Shown here piece by piece: positions 46,902-59,639 of a DNA stretch of 64,000 nt. The DNA is taken from contig JABACO010000002.1 of NCBI GenBank assembly GCA_013339895.1, forward strand, positions 1,726,589-1,790,588, in the 5' to 3' direction. Source of the DNA: Ephydatia muelleri. Its lineage: Eukaryota; Porifera; Demospongiae; Spongillida; Spongillidae. Positions within the stretch are counted from its first letter, which is position 1. Each line of letters starts with the position of its first letter. A program made the translations under genes and the position numbers. The notes below the pieces were generated by a model. The model was given only the letters and a program-made list of their open reading frames with translations, had not been told where the DNA came from and made no database searches.

Positions 46902-49900
46902 GCGCGCGGTCTTGTGTTTGCTTGTATATTATATTGCCCCGCACCCCCTGCAAGCAGCCCAGCAGCTTTGCAGTTCGCAGACGACCTGCAGCCTATGCAT
47001 TCAGGCATCGCCCTCTTGCCAATGGTGCTCCGATCCGGTAGGTCTATGTATTTTAATGGCTCCGCTAAACACCCTGATGCGACGACTAGAGCTATAAACA
47101 ATGATCTTTCGCAGAGCTACGCGGGCTCGAGGTGTTTCTCCTTTGATACCCCAAATATCAACTGCAGCAAATCCTTCGTAGAGAATCCCATCGGAACGAA
47201 GACAGCGCAGACGATGGTATAACGGGAGTACACTAAATGCGATTTTACAAGCATGCCTTGCTCTTCAGTGTAGTGAGGGGCACCATTCCCACCACGGGTG
47301 CAAGGGGAGGGCCCATCCTTACTGATATTATCATCTCTTCAGACTTCTTTCCTTTTTGTATTAGGACGTGCTGGGATCTACTGTTCAGATATCACCGGGC
47401 GTGGTCAACATCACCGTCAGACCTGGTAGGCGGGGCAACCACTAATGAACGATCTAATTAAGCACACTACTTATGCGCTTGCCGTTTGTTATACAGCTAA
47501 TATACAGATTTAGAATAGAAAACATTGAGAGATAGAGGTGCATAGAACATAAATATATACATTACACTCTAGTGGACAAGGTGTGTGTGTGCAATTGTAA
47601 TAGGACTAACACCAACCCCCTCCCCTTTCCCCTTCCCCCCCTCCATTTCCCTACTTGTATCTGCTTGTCCCATGCCAATAAACAGTCAGTATTCATCATA
47701 AAGACCATAAATGCAAGCCCAAGTTCTGCATGTTCGTCAAGAAAAATATTTTAAGAGCTGGGTTACGTTTTTTTTTAAATCATGGGAGGTAGGTATGAAA
47801 ACGGACTAAGTTTCAAAACAACAACTCAATAAGTGGATTTTTTATGTGAGAAAACTGCATGTGTCCAAATGATATGACATTCAGTTGCTAGCTCATAACG
47901 TTGGACTATAAGCTTAACATTATCCCAACAGGGTCTGTCACTAACTTCACCCTGAGCATACGGCCAGCTAGGAACTACCCTCTGGACCTGTACATTCTCA
48001 CAGATCTCTCCTATTCCTTCAATAACGATCTGAGCACACTGAAGACTCTTGGTACCAACATCGGTAATGACTACACTTCATCACACCATGCATGCACTAA
48101 TTACACGTTATACAAGATTACATTGCATGTCATGTGATAACTTCACGATGTGCATGCTGTATTGTGTACGCGTATATTTTTTCAGATGATGCATAACATG
48201 AATCCATGGTAATGCATAATTGATCCAATACCATTAGGCACCACCTGACCTTCTACCTTATACTGTATAAATGTACGTTTGTCAAAAGCATTAACTCTAT
48301 AACAAAATACATATACATCTCATATACACACCCCTGCCTCTCTCTCCCTCCGCCCCAGCGAACACACTGTACAATATCACTACAGACTATCGCATAGGAT
48401 TCGGGTCCTTCGTTGACAAAAAGGTGTCCCCGTACGTTGACGTTACTCCATCAAGGTATGGTCTAGAAAGATGAAACAACGTATGTGAACTGCACTACTC
48501 TCCATTACAGTTTGACGAATTCAAATGCTCCATACAGTTTCAGGCACAGTGTCAGCTTAACCAGTAACATCACTCTCTTCAACGTAAGTCTCAACATGAC
48601 TGATGAGTGCACGATGCTTCGTAGGAGAAGTTTTTGTATGTGCAAATGGCAGTCTATCAATTACATACAAATCAGAGAAAAATCGTTTCAAGTGTTTTGC
48701 TAATTTGGATGTCTGAGCTGGCATTGTAAGCAATATAGGTTTCAACCCTCTTGATTCATTAAAAATTAAAAAAACTTTACTCAACACAATGCTCAGTCAG
48801 ATGTGAATGCCATTCACTGTTTCAGAGATCGAGGTATGGTGTTCTATTTATCAGCTTGCCATGCAATTCTGTTGAAAGCCTCAACTGCCTCATTTCCTCA
48901 ACATCCATAGGCTTGTACATTTAATGACACAATCTCACCCCACTGTCTTCTGCACATTTCAGAGCAGACTTCAAGCTCAAGTTATCTCTTATAATCAAGA
49001 TGCACCAGAGGGTGGCTTTGATGGCTTCATGCAAGTCCTCCTATGTAAAAAGGTTTGGCTGAGATAATGAACTGGCTTGTGGTGATGTTATCATTCTGGT
49101 CATGGGCCACCCTGAGGTTATCCCAGTGTGCATGATATGCCTGAGAGATGGGCGGCTAACTAATGTACACAAAGCTCTTTCAAATGTTTTCAAACTATGG
49201 TTCTAATCACTTAAGAACTCTCCTATCATTTAATATTTGCATGCAATAACTAGGACCAATGCATGTATTAGACTTATCATTATTGCACAATGGGATGCAT
49301 GTCTTTTTTACATTAGCTGATTGGTTGGCGTGACAATGCTCGCCATTTGCTCCTCTACGATACTGATGCAGACTCTCACCAAGCTGGTGATGGAAAGGTA
49401 AGCATTAATTTGATTTCAGTTACCACTGTTAAATGATATTGCTATTCACTCTTTTCTATCAACATCCACCCATTCTAAACGCCTTTTGCACAACCTTGAT
49501 CATCTTTGTGTGTGTACAGCTAGGTGGTGTTGTCAAGCCCAATCCTCACACCTGCCTTATGAATGACACCTATGGTCTGCAGGACGTGGACTACCAAGCC
49601 TATGGTCTATTTGTGAGAACCAAACACACCACAACACAGCGAGTCATAGTTACATTCTGTTGTTAGGATTACCCTTCGCTTGGCGACATCAGAGAGCAGC
49701 TGCGCCTCAACAATGTCATTCCCATCTTAGCCGTTACATCTGACGAACTTGCACGTTACACGGTATGCATGACAAGCCAAAACAGTAGTTTTACTAGAGT
49801 CTACACTGTTTGTACCATCATCAGAGGACACCCTTCTCTCTGTCATTGCATATCTCTTACCTTTCCTCCCACATCTTCCTCTTCTCTTGACCCCTCCCTC

Positions 49901-52015
49901 TATGCCAAATTGTTCTGCCTTCCTCTCCTCTGGGTTAATTTTCCTCCTCCCTATTTCCCAACACCAGGCATACAATACAGAGCTACAGTCAGTAGGGGCT
50001 ACAGTCGGGACATTGGCCGCTGATTCAGGCAACATTTTAAACCTGATTTCTTCGAGCTACAAGGTGAGGTTAACTAGGTATCCAGTATCCAAGTGGTGCA
50101 TTGATATAAGGGATGCAGATCACATCTACTGTGGTGGGACTGTGTTCACTGAACTTAAATAAATGTCTCCTTTTTCTGCAGAGCGTCACTCAGAAGATTG
50201 TATTTGATCCAGTTCTGCCAGCAGGTATTTCATCACTAAAGATTATTCCAATCAACTGTCCACAGTAAGTACTAAGAACTACAACACCTTATAGTGGTAA
50301 TTGGGGGGGGGGGGGGGGGGGGGGGGAAGGAATGTGTGTCCATAATAAGACCGTATTTACAAGTATTTGGTCAAACCTGTTTAGCATAACACAAGTCCAT
50401 TTAAATTACTAGAGATCTGATGGGTTCTAAATGTATGTTATTAACGTATTCACGGGCAACAGAGCAATATTGCGTCGCAGGTGCTATACTAAAGCCACAG
50501 TTTATCTAAACAGTTAACATTTTTTAGTCAAAAAACACATTGATCAGTCATATAGTGTATGTTGCTTGCTTACTACTTTTTCCTGCAACGCGCAACACTT
50601 TTTGTTTGCACAACATGTGCACCGTAATGATTGGCTTGCCCGCGAAAGAGTTAAAGTGGAGCGTGCCAAAACAAACATTAGCTGTAATGTTGCCTTCCTC
50701 TCCATTGGAGTCAGCCTAGTTGCTTTTTAAGTGTTGGCCAAGCCTAAGGCAACACAGAACAAGGTGTGAAAACATTCACACATTCATCCTTGCAGTATGA
50801 GTGTAGGAGGAAAGGTGTCATGCTATTCAGTTGTAGATTATATACTGACATACTACTATCATTGATTGTATGTAGCAGAACTACAACACCTTATAATGGT
50901 CATTGAAGGGGGGGGGGGGGGGGGGGGGGGGGGGTAAAGGAATGTGTCTCCGTATCAAGACGTACATATATACATGTATTACAACTGATTAACATAACAC
51001 AAGTCCATTACTAGAGATCTGATGGGTTCTACATGTATGTTATTAAAGCGGAGTGTGCCAAAAGAACCATGAGCTATAATGTTACCTTACCTTCCTGATT
51101 GGAGTCAGCCCAGTTGCTCTTTAAGTCTTGGCCAAGCCTAAGGCACCACACTGCTTTGTAAGCATGTACCAGTATGCCATAGGGAGTCCTACACTTAATG
51201 GCCAAACATGAATGATACAATGTGCTTTTGTGGTCAACGTGAGAACAAGGTGTGAAAACATTCACACATTCATCCTTGCAGCATGAGTGTAGGAGGAAAG
51301 GTGTCATGCTATTCAGTTGTAGATTATATAGTGACATACTACTATCATTGATAGTATGTGGCCACTGGTAAAAAACTGCTTGAGCAGCAGTGTGTATGGG
51401 ACACATCGTTATGTATTTCTATGTGCAATATTACTATCTGTAGAAAGGGTCTTTGCCAACAGTTACACGCAATGCAGGTCAAATTGGTCTTTTCCTCCTC
51501 CCCAGACTCGAAAGTGATGGGATCACATGCTCCGGTGTCCAAATCGAGCAGACCGTCAATTTCACAGTGCAGGTGCAGCTGGCATCGTGCGCCAACAATC
51601 AGACCATGCAGTAGGTTCAAAATAGAAATCGTACACCCTCTATGGTCGACAATAAATGGTGTCCAGGTTGGGTGTTTGGAAATATGACGTTTTGGTATCT
51701 GGAAATATGTCCCAGGGGAGGTGGTGGTGGTATAAATGCCTGTCCCGGGGGGGAGGGGATGTACTTGTCCAGGGGGAGGTGTGAACAAATAGAAGCTTGT
51801 CCAGTGGGTATTTAGACGTGGGGGGTGGGGGCGGGGGGTTCCGTTTGCGATTATTATCATCCGTAGGGGCGTATGTTTCAATAATGGTTGCTCAGAAAAT
51901 AAAGCAGGTCCGAGGTCCCATTGTATTGAGCTATCAATCACACACGCACACAAAAACACACAGATACAACATACAGAGACATCACTCCACATACACAATC
52001 CACATAATTATTCAC

Positions 52016-52065
<50 letters not shown>

Positions 52066-52496
52066 CACATGATAAAATATGCACTTACTTTCACGTCTCC
52101 TCTCCGTGTCTACAGAATTCCCGTTCGGGTCGTTGGCTTCGGCACATTTACAATCAACGTTCAACCCATCTGCAGCTGCGGATGCGAAAGCTCTGGAACA
52201 GTAAGTATTCGGCCTGCGCGCGCTCGTGCACGCTCATGCACTTGACAGCGGTACACATGTAGGCCTATTGTTACTGTAGGCGGGAACCTTTTTTTTTCGA
52301 CAGCCGCAGATCGCATAAGGTAGCTAGCTATGAGAAATAATTCCAGAACAAATAAATATATACACAAAGCACAACATACATAAACACCAGGTTCTATTCC
52401 ATTACAAAATTGTACAACCCTATGGATGACAATAATGGTGTCCAGGGGGCATGTTGGAAAATATGTCCCGGGGAGTGGTTGTGTACATACCTGTCG

Positions 52497-52559
<63 letters not shown>

Positions 52560-55500
52560 GGGGTTAGCAAGCTTGACCAGGGAGGTGTAACCAAATAGGC
52601 AGGCTGGTATTTAACATCTGCCTCGGGAGGAAGTTGGGGAGGGGGTTTGAAGATTTATAACAGATGCTTGTCCAGGGGTGGTTTAATATATTGACCTGGG
52701 GAAGGGGGTGGGGGTGGTACCTTGACAATGCCATCCGTAGATATGTATGGTTCAATGATGGAATAGCCCCAGGTGTTACCAAATGGAAGGCATGGTTTTT
52801 TAGGCTTGAAATTAATCTTATTTCATTGGCATTACTAATTTTATTAGATGGCCCCTGATAAATCAACGTCTTCAACTATCACAGTTATTCCTGCTTAAAT
52901 TTAGAGCTCATTAATTTTAATAAGATATGATATGCAGTGGAACAGCATTGATAGGTTCAATAGTAAGTTATTAATTATTAATTTCAAATTTGTTCAGGTT
53001 ATACATTTATTGCACATTAATTTTTCTAACAAGTACACTGTAAAATCCTACATTTGTTTTGTAATTAAGGATCGCTAGTTAATAGAAACAAAAATCATTT
53101 TTAAGTGTTGTGGTTGTTAGTGGTTTCAGATTTGATTGGTTGTTTTGAAAACCCAATTCATATTGAATAATTTATTTCAGGTTAATGTGTTGTTTATAAA
53201 TCCTTCAATTAATTACAAAGTTGTCGTACATTATTAAGCATTTGACTTTATCTTTACATCATTGCATTTAATAACACAGCTCGTATTAGAAAGCATGCTG
53301 TAGCCTACATTTGTGAACACCTGACGATATGCACAATAAGGAATATAATTGCGCATTTTAAATAAAGGTGGGTAGCAACTAGTACTAAATTCACCGTACC
53401 CTCAGGCTACAAATAGCACCAGCTGCACCAATGGTAATGGTATCCTCTCATGCGGTGTGTGCAAGTGCAACCCTGGAAGGTGGGTGTGCGTTAATTGGGT
53501 TATGCAGCGCATACATGTGACTTACATATCTACCCCAAATAAACAATAGATTTGGAACTCTGTGCCAATGCAACAGTCAAGGCGTCGGCCAAGGGTCCAG
53601 CACAAGCTGTCCGTAAGTAATTAATAACTGGTCAGATTGGATTCAAATGGTTGGTAGTTCTACATCTGATCAGTCAGGTCGCAAGACTAAAAATAAAATA
53701 TAAGTTGTTTTCTATTGTTGATTATATACTCCTTGTAGGAATCTTATGTACCTCGCTGTGTGTGCATTGGCATGTGTGTGTGTATTGTTTATGTGTGTGT
53801 ATGTGTGCCTGTTTAGTTCTGTAGAAGTAATTTAATGTGCACATGTAGCTATCACTTGTAGTAAAAGTCTAGATTTTTATTCTGGTGGTTTCTGCATTAC
53901 CAGGACTGGTCCAAACCAAATGCAGTGCTCAGGACAGAGTCGAGGGACATGTGTGTGTGGCAAGTGTGAGTGTGCCACTTTCCAGGTGAGCATTAATAAG
54001 GGCCGAGGAAGGGGATTGTACTCCAATATATGTGTTTGTGTGTGTTTGTTGGATGGGGATGGTGAGCATTATATGGGAATAGGGTGTGGCCATAGTGATA
54101 ACATTTGATTGTTTTTCTTGACGTGAGATGGAGGGGTGTGGCCTTGGAGATCATCCCTGTTATGTGTTATGTGTAAGACTAGATGTTGGCATAGCAATCT
54201 AGCATGAATGAAAAACAAGAATTTGTATTTATCATCCTTCAGCTAATTGTATATTGGGAAATTCAGATATGTAATTTTTCAACAAAATGACATGTAATAT
54301 TTTATTAGCATGAACATGTCTGAACATCAGCTATCTTTCACATGCCAGCACTTCAGCACTCACTGCCTTCCAAAGCAATCCACCAACTTAACATCCATAA
54401 AAGTGCCCCGTTTTGTACTTCATTTCCTAGTAACAGAAAATGGCTTTGAATATTAATATTCCATCTGTTAAGAGTACTATTATGATCTGAAAATACGATG
54501 CAACAATGTCACATGGCTGTTTGGTGTTGTAATGCTTTGTTCCTCGCTGATTCAGGACTCACGGTTCGGGACCACCTCCTCTTACTTTGGCTCAGCATGT
54601 GAATGCGATAACTCTCGCTGTGACACGACCAACAGCCAGCTGTGCGGAGGGACCAACCAAGGGGTGTGTCAGTGTGGAGGGTGCCAGTGTCTGGGATCAT
54701 ACTACGGAAGTGCCTGCCAGTGTTCCAACACTCTGTGCGTGGATCCCAATGACAGCCAGGTAGAGATGGGCTGTGAGGAGGAAGGGGAGGAGGGGATGAG
54801 GAGGGGACGAGGGACCATGAATTTCATTTTGTTCCATCTTTGAGTTTGAAGATTGTGGAGGGAAAAGATTTTAGGATAAGAAAAAAAGACTGTCTGATAA
54901 TACTGCTGTGTCTTTTGACTATCATTAAACTGATTAAAATAATTTAACTTGACAATCACATGTGCATAGTGACTCCTCCTTTGATCCTAAATGGTGCACA
55001 CCTATCTGTATATCAATAATGATTGTCCTTTTTTAATACAAACATAATGTTGAATCAAATAAGCCTATTGCTATTTTCACTACACATATGCAAAATGTCT
55101 CACATTGCTAGGTGCTACAAAACCATGTGGTGCAAGAAATCAATTTATAATATTATTTGAGCGCTACATGTTTCAGTAGAATAAGACATGACATACAATG
55201 TACAGCAAATGTATGAAAGTTAAATCTATGGCCCCTTGCCCCCAATGTTAAATCTATGTCCCCTTCCCCACACACACACATGCACACTAAAATTCCCCCT
55301 TGTTGTCCTCCCCTTCCCAACCTCTCCCCATCCCCACAACCCCCTCCAGGGGAGGGTGTGCAATGGCAGGGGGACCTGCTCCTGCAACCAGTGCTCGGGT
55401 TGCCAAGCGCCCTTCACTGGAGTGTACTGCCAGAGCTGTCAGGCCTCCACCCAGGGAGCCTGCGCCAGCTTCCTCTGTCAGCCCAACCTGGTGTGTGCCC

Positions 55501-57067
55501 AGTGTGCCTTGGGACAGGTCAACAATACTCTCTGCTCCTCCTGTCCCTCACTATTCCTCCTCAATACCACAGACATCAGTAGCATCCAAGGTAGGCTGGC
55601 GGTTATTGATATTATTTCTTGATTTTGCGGTGAAGGGGAGGTGTTTTGTTGGTCACATGCCCCTAAAGTCATGCTCCAATTGCAGTGCGCCTATGCACTC
55701 TCCCGGTTTCTTCATCCACTGCCTTCCATGGCTTGTCATTACATCTTTTCCCACATACACACGTTAACAAACACTCGCACGCATTATACACAATCCATGC
55801 GCACACACAACACACACACACACACACATGTGCACTCCACTCATGCACACACATGTATAAACAATAACCCTCTGCACGCACACACACATACACACACGTC
55901 CAATGCTTTGTAGGCTCGATAACACAGTGCCAGTTTACAGACAGCAAAGGTTGCACTTACACATACTACACAGTGGAAGATGCCAATGTAGTATTGCAGT
56001 CTGTATACGTTGATTCAACTCCAGGTAATTCATTCTGTTGTTTGTATTTCCTTTCATCCACCATTTGCTCCTCTCATCATTAATGGTTCTGCCGTCACAT
56101 GTACTTTATTCACTCTGTCACTGCTTCTTCTTTGCACACCTGGCTTCTGATTACCACCATTTTCCTCGTACACATTCCTCACTTTTTATTTCTAACTCCT
56201 ACTCTGCGTCGACTCTCTCCTTTGCCCTCATGCTCCTTTTCCTTCATCTGATTCATCTGGGGCACTACCAAAAATTTTCCTTCCTCCTACTTCCACTCTC
56301 CTTTCCCTGCCCCTCTTCCTCTCCCTCCCCTCTTCCTCTCCTTCCTCTCTTCCTCTCCCTCCCTCTTCCTCTCCCTCCCCTCTCCCTCCCCTCTTCCCCT
56401 CCCCTCTTCCCCTCCCCTCTTCTCCCCCCTCTTCCCCTCCCTTTTTTTCCTCCCCTCCCCTCTTCCCCTGTTCTCTTCTCCTTCCTCTTCCCTTCCCCCT
56501 CTCCCCTTCTCCCCTCTCTCTCCACACCTCCCACACTTCCCCTCACATCATAGTGTGCCCAACGGTTTTGAGTCCAGCCAGTATTGCAGCCATTGTGATC
56601 ACCCCTCTGGTAGTCATCGCCATCATTGGTGTTGCTATCCTTTTAACTGTCATGCTGATCTTCTACCTTCTGGTGAGTGCCTTTCAAATGTGCAGCCTAT
56701 CAACTCAATTCATCACTTCAGAACAGAGCGGAACTGCGTAGATTTGAGAAGGAGGTGGCCAAGGCGTCCTTTGCTAAGGTGATGTGTTAGTGTGCAGTGG
56801 GTTGATTGACATTCTTTCCTTCATGTTCTCTTCCTGTATGCCCTCTCTCATCATGCCTCCACCTCTGGTTCTCATGTGACCATCCCCGATAATTATTGCC
56901 TCTCCTCAAATATGGATCAACACGCTTGTCTCCTGAAATATCTGTGCTACATCGTTCTCTTTCTCGATTGATTTTTCCAGAATTTAAATCCTCTGTACAT
57001 TTCTGCCAGTACTGACACCATGAACCCAGTATTTGATGGTGGAGAGGTCAAAGGCACAGCCATGTAG
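46655..57067 (+). CDS. Integrin beta subunit, unit 2, complete (24 exons, 792 aa)
   Basis: A type I membrane adhesion receptor subunit. Exons: 46655-46721, 46958-47037, 47115-47216, 47365-47425, 47932-48063, 48359-48455, 48511-48583, 48963-49052, 49317-49397, 49520-49612, 49667-49762, 49968-50063, 50182-50264, 51506-51610, 52116-52200, 53406-53479, 53550-53612, 53904-53985, 54556-54759, 55350-55590, 55914-56024, 56554-56672, 56722-56778, 56981-57067. The total is 2,379 nt with consistent phases. Seen: a signal peptide (VLLVLACLC), a PSI domain (CSLCIQASPSCQWCSDP), and a betaI domain with MIDAS DLSYS, RIGFGSFVD, DAPEGGFDGFMQ and IGWRDNARH. Cysteine-rich I-EGF modules follow (CGVCKCNPGR, CVCGKCEC, CQCGGCQC), then a beta-tail, a membrane helix from IAAIVITPLVV, and a tail with RRFEKE, NPLY and NPVF. 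Odd points: FNND replaces the usual MKDD at the ADMIDAS, and the specificity loop is short without its cysteine pair. Weak donors are GTATAA (exon 3), GTTTGG (exon 8) and GTGATG (exon 23). Confidence 0.95.
46819..46899. repeat. (TG)n-type microsatellite in beta intron 1, unit 2
   Basis: A longer and more interrupted version of the tract at 21467-21505, with CAGTGCGAGTG and GGCGTGCGTG inserts. Confidence 0.9.
50275..51359. repeat. Tandem duplication inside beta intron 13, unit 2
   Basis: Copies 50275-50876 and 50877-51359, equivalent to 24878-25943. G runs of 24 (50303-50326) and 27 (50908-50934) sit at corresponding places in the two copies. Confidence 0.85.
52499..52558 (+). repeat. 60-G homopolymer in beta intron 15, unit 2
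   Basis: Sixty consecutive G, against 37 in unit 1. It sits in the second copy of the G-rich intronic repeat. The true length is uncertain because such runs are hard to sequence. Confidence 0.9.
56275..56530 (+). repeat. Polypyrimidine (CCCTCTTCC)n tract in beta intron 21
   Basis: About 250 bp of almost pure C and T on the plus strand, just upstream of the exon 22 acceptor. It is a very long polypyrimidine tract or a low-complexity expansion. Long Ser/Pro/Leu or Arg/Glu/Gly frames across it are artefacts. Confidence 0.93.
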
Positions 57068-57209
57068 CGCTGTCTGAATGAGATGCTTTAATGCATAGCC
57101 CTGCAATCTGTGTAGTAGTGGACTTGATATTGAAGTACATGTGCATGCCTAGTGCTGTAAGCTGTTAATTTGTCTGTGAATGTCAATTATGTTTTAAATA
57201 GTATTGATC

Positions 57210-57215
57210 ATTAAA
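57210..57215 (+). terminator. Candidate poly(A) signal of integrin beta, unit 2
   Basis: An ATTAAA hexamer 143 bp after the beta stop codon, followed closely by retroelement debris. It is a common poly(A) signal variant, with no transcript evidence here. Confidence 0.3.
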
Positions 57216-57421
57216 TGACAGTAACAAAACTTATTAAATACAAAATTCAGCTCTATGGTAGAGGAGAAGATAGCTGTAGTATTAACCCTGACCATGTGGA
57301 GATTCAATCGGCCATAGATCTCATTGAGTAAGATGGATTTTGGCCAGCACATGGAGGTGGCAAGTCTAGGAGATAATGGCAGTGGATTCTTTTCCCCAAG
57401 GTCCATAATTTTCAGGGACAC
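57216..57421 (-). pseudogene. C-terminal fragment of the retroelement
   Basis: A minus-strand frame containing IYGRLNLHMVRVN, matching the LYGRLNLVLVRANARALLSR end motif of the other copies. Nothing more of the element is attached upstream, so it is a short 3' fragment directly after the integrin beta gene. Confidence 0.6.
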
Positions 57422-57716
57422 ATACCTATTCTAGATCTGAGCACTTGGGGTCATTGTCTTGATGCCACCAGACTCAGTGGCCTAGATTATTGCTTTTATT
57501 TTTTGCTTAATCATTAATACAAAGTTTCATTATAAACACTTTTACTTAATTAATTATTATAAAATATAAAAACACAGAAATACATATACAGGAATAATAC
57601 TAAACATAGATTGTACACATCACTACAGCAGGTAATGCACGCTATTACTACTACGTAAATGAGCGCACACAAAATACACAATGCCTATGACTGAACAGCT
57701 GAGTGTCAACCTATAG
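57422..57716. other. AT-rich spacer, no feature recognised
   Basis: No coding sequence. It contains AATTAATTATTATAAAATATAAA-like low-complexity sequence between two retroelement fragments. Confidence 0.5.
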
Positions 57717-59490
57717 TTAAGCTGGAATGTCCGAGCCAACACCATATGCTCGGGATAGCAGTGCCCTTGCATTTGCTCTGACAAGAACCAAGTTGAGCCT
57801 ACCAAACAGTGTTGAGGTGGCATGTGATTTTGAGCAATTTAGTCTAGCAGCCAGGTGAGAGGCAAGGCGTGAAAGATGTAAGTGTGATTCAGCTCCCCAG
57901 CAACAATAAGTCTCAACAGCCACAGGTATGCATGACCAACCTAGCTCTGAGCACTTACCATCATTCGAGGCATGTTCAGAAACCTGGGGAGATGATCCTG
58001 CTGTCACACACGCTTCATTGAGGATGCTTTGATTAAGTAGTGATGCAATAGTGAGATCAAAAGCCGCCAAGATCCCAATTTGGCACTAGAACATTGGCTG
58101 GCCAGGTGCGTCATTCATTGTGCCACAAACCACGTTTTACCTTTATTTGTCTACCAACACCAGCCTGTACGCAGGATTCAAAAAAGTTATTCCTGTGTTG
58201 GTTGTGACATGACACTACATCCCCATTATATCTACATGTTAGGGCGTGGTGACCAAAGGATTCTAATGACTGGGTTGAACAAGATGGGCACCTACTACCA
58301 CCAAACACATCGATACCTAGCCACCATTTTAAGGCTGTTTGGAATTCAGCTGTGTCAAGGTGGAGGTTAAGACCTGGGGAGGGTATAACGGTATAACTGA
58401 TAGCCAAGAAGCTGCAAGGTTTGATGAAACAGGCATTAAATGAGCCCTGTTTGGAATAGAGGAAGCATCAAACAGCAACTGAAACTGCTAGTTCTCTATT
58501 GGACAGCATCGTTTGGGTTATTGGAGAATCAAGCAACTCATCAATAGAAATGCCCTCTGCCGAGGAAACACATGCATTAAAGTGGTCCAAAGATTGGAGA
58601 AGATGGTGACTACTGCTGGTAGCAAAGCCCGACATCGAAAAGGAAGACATGAATGCTGCTGATGAGTGTAATGATGCACTGCGAAGCCCCAGACCACTCC
58701 TGCTCAGACTTAGCTGGGCCTGCTGCCAAACTGAATCAGATGGGTCAATGCACATGCTATCTGAAAAAGTCTGGCGGACCTCCTCGTCAAATAAGTGCAA
58801 TTCTTCCAGTGCTACAGAAGGAGGGGTGCATCTGGCAATATGGACCATCCGCATTGGCGTAGCAACATCAGAGCAACTTGGGAGTCAACTGAACCTACTT
58901 CTTTTAGCAGTGCCAAAAACTTAGAGGCATTTGCTCATTTCTCCGCAATGGACTTGGCACAAGAGATTGGGTCTCCAATTGGCGCCCCACAGATTTCAAA
59001 GTTCAGTTCATCAGGAAAGCCTCTAAGGCCTCCTTTACTGAACAATTCACATTTGGAAGTATTGATAAAGAGACCCAGTGCAAATGTGTAACCCATGTAC
59101 AATCTTCTCAACCACATATGGACAGGCAACACTCATTTGGTGAGGAGAGAAAAAAAATCAGATGCCTTCATCTTAGTGATCCAATATAGGCATTTGCCTA
59201 CCAAACATCTCAATGCTTCTCCTACAGTGATTGGACGAATATCTGGAGGGGAGCCCAGGTTTGTCATTTGAAAGGCAATTAGGTTGCTACCCGCAAGGAA
59301 CTTGGAGACCACTAAAGGAACCTTTCCGGATGCTAAATGATTTACTATAACCTTAAGGGAAGAATAGATAGTTTTCTGTAATATAACCTCAGCAGCGTTC
59401 AGCTGGATTCGCAATATGGATGATCCACACGTTGTAGCCTTTGGAAAGGACCTTAAGACGGACAAGAAATTAACATCCAGTGGAAGGATG
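57717..59490 (-). pseudogene. Retroelement copy lacking the polymerase active site
   Basis: In order on the minus strand: the N-terminal part of the RT (59465-59133: GSPPDIRPITVGEALRCLVGK), then the EKIVH segment. This joins directly to ALGLFINTSKCEL and FEICGAPIGDPISCAKSIAEK (59132-58935). Next is a region with LSLSRSGLGLRSASLHSSAA (58854-58468), which the intronic copies have lost. The WWLGID, CPSC and GHHALTC knuckle with NGDVVSCHN follows (58407-58111), then the C terminus (58070-57717) with VAVETYCCWGAE and LVLVRANARALLSR. The fingers/palm stretch with NAFNLVSRQ, GVQQGDPLG and YxDD is deleted. Several frameshifts separate the parts. It shows the thumb region that is useful for reconstructing domain order. 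Confidence 0.82.
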
Positions 59491-59639
59491 GGGGGGGGGT
59501 GGGGGGTGTCATTAGTATTATTTTATTTATTCAAAGAATTATTATTATTATGTTATTGTATATGTACGACACACGCAAAATGACAACTAAAATTAATCAG
59601 TTAACCCAGAACAACTCTTCTAGAAAGGATGGCTGTAGC
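59491..59639. other. Low-complexity spacer (G run and ATT repeats)
   Basis: Contains a G9-T-G6 tract near 59491-59507 and TTATTATTATTATG near 59540, between two retroelement copies. Confidence 0.6.

Noticed and set aside
52410..52598. Polyglycine or polyproline small proteins
   Set aside because: Produced by the 60-G homopolymer in a beta intron.
56038..56553. 171-codon Ser/Pro/Leu frame and the antisense Arg/Glu/Gly frame
   Set aside because: Low-complexity polypyrimidine tract inside beta intron 21, immediately before the exon encoding the membrane helix.
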